This document shows positions 5,401-8,909 of a DNA stretch of 8,909 nt, piece after piece. The translations under genes were made by a program, and so were the position numbers. The DNA is from SAR324 cluster bacterium. Lineage in GTDB: Bacteria; SAR324; JACQKK01. The notes below the pieces were generated by a model. That model was not told the DNA's origin and did not search any database. It worked only from the letters and a program-made list of their open reading frames with translations. Position 1 is the stretch's first letter; each line of letters begins with the position of its first letter. The stretch covers positions 1 to 8,909 of the forward strand of contig JAPUJL010000196.1 in NCBI GenBank assembly GCA_027296185.1, read 5' to 3'.

Positions 5401-6323
5401 CACCGGCGCAGGGCCACCCATCCCACGCCTTTCCGCTGGGCGGCGCGCAGGTCGGCGGTGCGGAATCCGGGGACGGAGCGCTCCAGTACCGGCTCGATGG
5501 CGAAATAGGTCTCCAGCGTTTGTTCCGCGGACTCCATGGGCAGGATGACCGTGCGCCCCTGTTCGGGAAGGTGCACCCGCACCGAGAAGGCATCGGTGGC
5601 GTCGACGATTAACCGGCCGGCATCGGGTGCCAAGCGGCGGGCGCGCTCCGAGAGCCGCAGCCCTTCCGTGAGCGCCGTGCCCTTCATCCGGGCGCCGCGC
5701 ATGGCCGGAGCGGCGGCTGTCTTGACGGTCGGCAGGCCGCTGGCCGCCGCCTGATCGGCGGAAAGCCCCACCTCCAGCACGATGCCCTCCCGATCCAGCA
5801 TCGCGGTACTGCCATCCGCCAGCACCGCCAGGGCCGCCGGCCGGCGCTCGCGCAGGTCGATCGCCAGCGCGCCCGGTATCATGCGCCGCACACTGGCCTG
5901 CTTCACCCGGGCATGGGCCATCAACCGCTCGGCGGTGGCCAAGGGGTCCAGCCCCCCCACGGGGATACCCGGATAGAGTCCCGCCGCCGCGGCCACCTGC
6001 ACCTTGGTCAAGGCCTCGTGCCCCGTGATCTCCAGCCGGCTCAGGGGCGCGTTCCAGACGCTCCCGACCGTGTATACCGCACCCCCCAGCAGCCAGATCG
6101 TCCCCAACGCAAACGCCGTGCGCGCGGTGAGCAGGCGGCCGGCGCGCAAACGAACCAGGAGCCCGGCAAATCCTTCCAGTCGCGACGATATTCGGTGGGC
6201 GGGGTTGGGCAGCGGCGCCAGTTGAGCGGCGGGAAAGGCGCCCCGCGGCTCCGGCGAGCCGCGGCCTCGCCGTTTACCGGACCCGCGGCGCTTTCGAGGG
6301 CGTCTCGCCTTGAAATCCTGCAT
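5400..6323 (-). CDS. ftsQ: Cell division protein FtsQ
   Basis: FtsQ is a bitopic inner-membrane protein that joins the FtsB-FtsL pair to the divisome. From ATG 6323 it has 307 residues. The N-terminal cytoplasmic tail of about 65 residues is strongly basic (KARRPRKRRG, GKRRGRG). One membrane segment lies at about 68-90 (ARTAFALGTIWLLGGAVYTV). A POTRA domain follows at about 94-163 (LSRLEITGHEAL through AIDLRERRPAALA), then the FtsQ beta domain, ending in GWVALRR. A GTG at 6344 would add seven residues but has no ribosome site, whereas ATG 6323 has GGGGAG at 6333-6338; I therefore chose ATG. It comes 95 nt after murB with no ddl between them. ftsA and ftsZ, its usual followers, are absent; dtd follows instead. 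The stop overlaps the start of a small repeat frame. Confidence 0.93.
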   Translation of the reverse strand: MQDFKARRPRKRRGSGKRRGRGSPEPRGAFPAAQLAPLPNPAHRISSRLEGFAGLLVRLRAGRLLTARTAFALGTIWLLGGAVYTVGSVWNAPLSRLEITGHEALTKVQVAAAAGLYPGIPVGGLDPLATAERLMAHARVKQASVRRMIPGALAIDLRERRPAALAVLADGSTAMLDREGIVLEVGLSADQAAASGLPTVKTAAAPAMRGARMKGTALTEGLRLSERARRLAPDAGRLIVDATDAFSVRVHLPEQGRTVILPMESAEQTLETYFAIEPVLERSVPGFRTADLRAAQRKGVGWVALRR

Positions 6324-6332
6324 GCACTCACG

Positions 6333-6338
6333 CTCCCC
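6333..6338 (-). promoter_or_regulatory. ftsQ: Ribosome binding site that sets the ftsQ start
   Basis: GGGGAG on the minus strand lies 9 nt before ATG 6323. The upstream in-frame GTG at 6344 lacks any such site, which favours the shorter 307-residue FtsQ. Confidence 0.55.
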
Positions 6339-6418
6339 GGGCACGGAAGGACAAGCCTCGACCTGCGGACAGGAGGATCGCCTCCCCGCCCAATTGTGGG
6401 CGTCCGCGGCGGCCGGAT

Positions 6419-7369
6419 CTACCTCCGCTCAGGCTGGGCAGGGGAGGCAAATCGCCCCTCCGTGTCCATGACCTGCATTTCCAATTCGAGCCCCACTCCC
6501 GCCTCTTGATAAACAGATTCCCGAAGCAAGTCAATCAACTCCAAGACGTCCGCGGCGTTGGCGCCCTCCCGGTTGACGATGAAATTGGCGTGTTTTTCGC
6601 TCACCTGGGCGCCCCCCAGCCGATGGCCCTTGAGCCCCGCCTGCTCGACCAGCCGGCCCGCGAAATCCCCCGGGGGATTCTTGAAGATCGAGCCACAGTT
6701 GGGAAATTCCCGCGGTTGCGTGCGCCGCCGGTACTCCTGAAAATCCGCTTCGCGGCTGCGGATCGTCTCGGGGGACATTTCCCGCATGCGGAACTCCGCG
6801 GCCACCACCACCCGCCCCAGTTGACCCCGCAAGGGCGACGAGCGGTAGGCGAAGGGAAACTCGCCCGCGGCGCAGGTGCGGATGCCCGAGCCCCGCTCGT
6901 AAAAACGCACGTGCTCGAGGAATGCCGCCGTTTCACCGTCGTGGGCGCCGGCGTTCATCGCAACGGCTCCGCCGATGGTGCCGGGAATCGCCACGAGGTA
7001 TTCCATTCCGCCCAGCCCCAACTCCCGGCAGCGGCTGACGTAGGCGGCGTTGGCCAGACCGGCACCCGCCAGGACGAATGCCGTGCCCGCCCGCCGCTGC
7101 ACGGTGGAGAGTCCCCGGCCCAGGCGGATGGCCACGCCCCGCAGCCCGGCATCGGGGGCGAGCAGGTTGGAGCCCTTGCCGATCAGTACGAACGGAATGC
7201 CCTCCGATTCCAGCCAAGCGAGGAGGGCCAGCAGATCGCCCTCGCTTTCCACGTCCACCAGGCAGTCCGCCGGTCCCCCGATGCGTAACGTGGTCAGCTC
7301 GCGGAGGGGCACGTCGAACCGCACTTGGGAATCCCGCAGCCGCTTACCGATCTCCCCACGCCAGTTCAC
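6419..7369 (-). CDS. murB: UDP-N-acetylenolpyruvoylglucosamine reductase (class II MurB)
   Basis: MurB uses FAD and NADPH to reduce UDP-GlcNAc-enolpyruvate to UDP-MurNAc in cytoplasmic peptidoglycan synthesis. The 316-residue protein shows FAD-binding stretches TTLRIGGPADCLV (26-38), IGKGSNLL (63-70) and IPGTIGGAVAMNAGAHDGE (128-146). YRSS is at 175-178 with R176. The catalytic serine, which protonates the carbanion, is S227 in NCGSIFKNP (224-232). A C-terminal Glu, E297 in LELEMQV, occupies the place of the third catalytic residue. GSIFKNPPGDFAGRLVEQAGLKG marks the class II form, which lacks the E. coli-type tyrosine loop. Translation starts at GTG 7369, which overlaps the murC stop as GTGA, so it is almost surely coupled to murC. 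The last ten or so residues are not conserved-looking. Identity is certain by motif; the exact C-terminal role is unknown. Confidence 0.97.
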   Translation of the reverse strand: MNWRGEIGKRLRDSQVRFDVPLRELTTLRIGGPADCLVDVESEGDLLALLAWLESEGIPFVLIGKGSNLLAPDAGLRGVAIRLGRGLSTVQRRAGTAFVLAGAGLANAAYVSRCRELGLGGMEYLVAIPGTIGGAVAMNAGAHDGETAAFLEHVRFYERGSGIRTCAAGEFPFAYRSSPLRGQLGRVVVAAEFRMREMSPETIRSREADFQEYRRRTQPREFPNCGSIFKNPPGDFAGRLVEQAGLKGHRLGGAQVSEKHANFIVNREGANAADVLELIDLLRESVYQEAGVGLELEMQVMDTEGRFASPAQPERR

Positions 7370-8784
7370 GTGCGGCTCCGTTGGTCACGAATGAGCAGTG
7401 GCCCCAGGCCCGTGATGTCGCCGGCCCCCATGGTGATCAGCACGCCGCCCGATTCCCCGGCGCGCCCGACCACATCCGGGAAGTCGCGCCAATCCTCGAT
7501 GAACGTGGCCGCCGGATGATCCGCCAGGCGATCCACGATCATCTTGCCCGAGATGCCCTCCATGGGTTCCTCCCGCGCCGCGTACACTTCCGTGACGTAA
7601 ATCCGGGCGGCGGGACGTAACGCCTCGGCGAAGGCATCGGCGAAGTGGGCCGTGCGCGAGTAGAGATGGGGTTGAAACACCACCGTCACCGGAGGGCCGT
7701 AGACCCGGTGAAACATGTCCAGGGTGGCGCGGATTTCGGTGGGATGGTGGGCGTAGTCGTCGAAGATGGCGAACCCGAATCCATCGCCCAGCGGCTCCTG
7801 CCGCCGCGCTACGCCCCGGAACGTTTCCAAGGCGCGGCATAGGTCGGGCGCGGGAAGCCCGTGGGCCAGCCCCAGGGCGTACACGCCGGTCAGGTTGAGG
7901 GCATTGTGGGCTCCACCCAGCGGGGTCACGAATTCCCACCGCTGTCCTTCGTGTTCAAGAGTGGCGCGCATCCGCCCGGGACGCATCTCCTCCACCCGCA
8001 CCCGTACCTCCACGCCGGCTCCCGACCCGTAGGACAGGCTGCGGCAACGTACGCCGCCCGCCAGCCGCGTGGCCCCCGGGTCGTCCGCGCAAAAGACCAG
8101 CACCCCTTCCGGAGGGATGTTCGCGAGGAACGCCGCGAAAGCCCGCTCCAACTGTTCCGCGTTGCCGTGATAATCCAGGTGATCCGGCTCCGCGTTGGTG
8201 AGCAAAACCGCCTCGGGCCGGAGCCGGAGGAAGCTCCCGTCGCTTTCGTCCGCCTCGGCGATGGCCCAATGGGATTCGCCCAAGCGCAGGTTGCCGCCCT
8301 CCCAGTCCAGCACCGCCCCGCCCACCAACGCGGTGGGGTCGAGGCCGCAGGCGGCCCACACATGGGCCAGGCAAGCCGTCGCGGTGGTTTTGCCGTGGGT
8401 GCCGGCAACGGCCAGCAGGCGGTGCGGCGCCGTCAATGCCGCCAGCACTTCGGCGCGGTGGAGGCTGGGCAGGGCCAACCGTTGCGCGGCCAGGCGCATG
8501 GGATGGTCCGGCGGAATCGCGCTGGTGTAGACGATCGCATCGGCGCCGGAGAGGTGGGCCGTCTCGTGACCGGCCCGCACGTCGATCCCCAGACCGGCCA
8601 GGCGTTGCAGGGTGCGGCTGTCCTCCCGGTCGCTGCCGGTGACCCGATACCCCGTGCGGTGCATCCATTCGGCGAGGGCACTCATTCCCACCCCGCCGAT
8701 GCCGAGAAAATGATACGCCCACGACCGGCGTAGGGTCTCGCCGGGGCGGGTGCCGGGGATTTCAGATGCAGGGGGAGCCGACAT
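7366..8784 (-). CDS. murC: UDP-N-acetylmuramate--L-alanine ligase (MurC)
   Basis: MurC adds L-Ala to UDP-MurNAc with ATP, the first amino acid of the peptidoglycan stem peptide, in the cytoplasm. From ATG 8784 it has 472 residues. In that numbering: the UDP-binding HFLGIGGVGMSALAEW is near the N-terminus (25-40); the ATP loop AGTHGKTT is at 127-134; EADESDGSFL is at 177-186; NAEPDHLDYHG is at 197-207; the central-domain N-A-L-N-L-T is at about 294-299; DDYAHHPTEI is at 342-351 and FQPHLYSRT at 370-378 in the C-terminal domain; GAGDI is near the end. All three Mur ligase domains are complete. An in-frame GTG at 8805 would add seven residues and has a GAGAGA 7 nt upstream, while ATG 8784 has no clear ribosome site, so the start is uncertain by 21 nt. 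It is the first gene of the cluster seen here and overlaps murB. Confidence 0.97.
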   Translation of the reverse strand: MSAPPASEIPGTRPGETLRRSWAYHFLGIGGVGMSALAEWMHRTGYRVTGSDREDSRTLQRLAGLGIDVRAGHETAHLSGADAIVYTSAIPPDHPMRLAAQRLALPSLHRAEVLAALTAPHRLLAVAGTHGKTTATACLAHVWAACGLDPTALVGGAVLDWEGGNLRLGESHWAIAEADESDGSFLRLRPEAVLLTNAEPDHLDYHGNAEQLERAFAAFLANIPPEGVLVFCADDPGATRLAGGVRCRSLSYGSGAGVEVRVRVEEMRPGRMRATLEHEGQRWEFVTPLGGAHNALNLTGVYALGLAHGLPAPDLCRALETFRGVARRQEPLGDGFGFAIFDDYAHHPTEIRATLDMFHRVYGPPVTVVFQPHLYSRTAHFADAFAEALRPAARIYVTEVYAAREEPMEGISGKMIVDRLADHPAATFIEDWRDFPDVVGRAGESGGVLITMGAGDITGLGPLLIRDQRSRT

Positions 8785-8805
8785 CCTGTCAGGCGCGGTA
8801 GGCAC

Positions 8806-8909
8806 AGCGGGGTCTCTCGAGTGGGAGGGCCGCTTCGACGCGCCGCCGGGCGCGCCTTCTTACCCTAACAAGTAGGTCACTGGAATGACAACCGTTTTTG
8901 TGGAAGCGG
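8806..8909. promoter_or_regulatory. Non-coding region upstream of murC with weak promoter candidate
   Basis: No gene is firmly supported in these 104 bases. On the minus strand, TTGTCA (8886-8891, 5 of 6 to the -35 consensus) stands 18 bp before TAGGGT (8862-8867, only 3 of 6 to the -10), which could drive murC. The right-hand 50 bases are richer in A and T than the murC side. On the plus strand an ATG at 8885 opens a frame that stays open to the window edge for only eight codons, so a divergent gene is possible but unproven. Confidence 0.3.

Noticed and set aside
5288..5593. Minus-strand frame with Gly-Ala-Ser-Pro-Ala-Gly repeats
   Set aside because: It starts inside ftsQ in another frame and has no ribosome site. 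The repeat is only read through because its unit length is a multiple of three. The frame starting at 5400 is a better candidate.
6324..6418. A remnant of ddl or a small gene between murB and ftsQ
   Set aside because: The 95-nt gap shows no ATP-grasp motif and no open frame with its own start and ribosome site; it reads as spacer.
7861..8733. Plus-strand open frame of 290 codons
   Set aside because: It is wholly antisense to murC, whose ligase motifs are intact; no domain is recognisable in the plus-strand product.
8860..8909. C-terminal end of an upstream minus-strand dcw gene
   Set aside because: The short open tails in the minus frames do not resemble the end of MurG, FtsW or another dcw protein, and the sequence becomes AT-rich and promoter-like.

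Overview
This is a GC-rich window in which every well-supported gene lies on the minus strand. It comes from a Gram-negative-type bacterium: it has FtsQ with a POTRA domain, Tat export and a lipobox protein. The E1 is of the homodimeric AceE/transketolase-like type and MurB is the class II form. I cannot place the organism more precisely than a high-GC proteobacterium-like lineage (delta-like, NC10, Rokubacteria-like or acidobacterial are all possible). High GC produces many long open frames on the plus strand, and I regard these as shadows.

Layout in the direction of transcription, from the right edge leftward. (1) Positions 8806-8909 are non-coding and hold a weak candidate promoter for the cell-wall operon. 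(2) Positions 8784-4783 carry murC, murB, ftsQ, a possible 44-residue repeat peptide and dtd. This is a shortened division/cell-wall (dcw) cluster: murC and murB overlap in a GTGA, ddl is missing, and ftsA/ftsZ do not follow ftsQ. Its place is taken by an 18-bp tandem repeat and the D-aminoacyl-tRNA deacylase gene. (3) Positions 4758-3481 encode a fusion of a cyclic-nucleotide-binding-like domain with a class I methyltransferase-like domain. It begins 24 nt after dtd and is probably co-transcribed with it. (4) Positions 3146-3480 are non-coding and include a locally AT-rich promoter-like stretch. (5) Positions 3145-2711 encode a small Tat-exported lipoprotein with three HxH motifs at regular spacing. 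(6) Positions 2491-2710 are non-coding, with a perfect 14-bp palindrome upstream of the next gene. (7) Positions 2490-1 carry the E2 and E1 genes of a 2-oxoacid dehydrogenase complex; E1 runs off the left edge.

MurC and MurB act one after the other in cytoplasmic synthesis of UDP-MurNAc-L-Ala, and FtsQ links wall synthesis to the divisome. Dtd is a translation quality-control enzyme. It clears D-amino acids from tRNA, which makes sense beside wall genes in a cell with D-amino acid pools, though that link is inference. E2 and E1 form most of a pyruvate (or related 2-oxoacid) dehydrogenase; no E3 is visible here.

I found no defence system, mobile element, tRNA, rRNA or CRISPR array. The least explained items are the CNBD-methyltransferase fusion with an altered ligand cassette, the HxH-repeat lipoprotein, and the repeat micro-ORF whose start overlaps the ftsQ stop.
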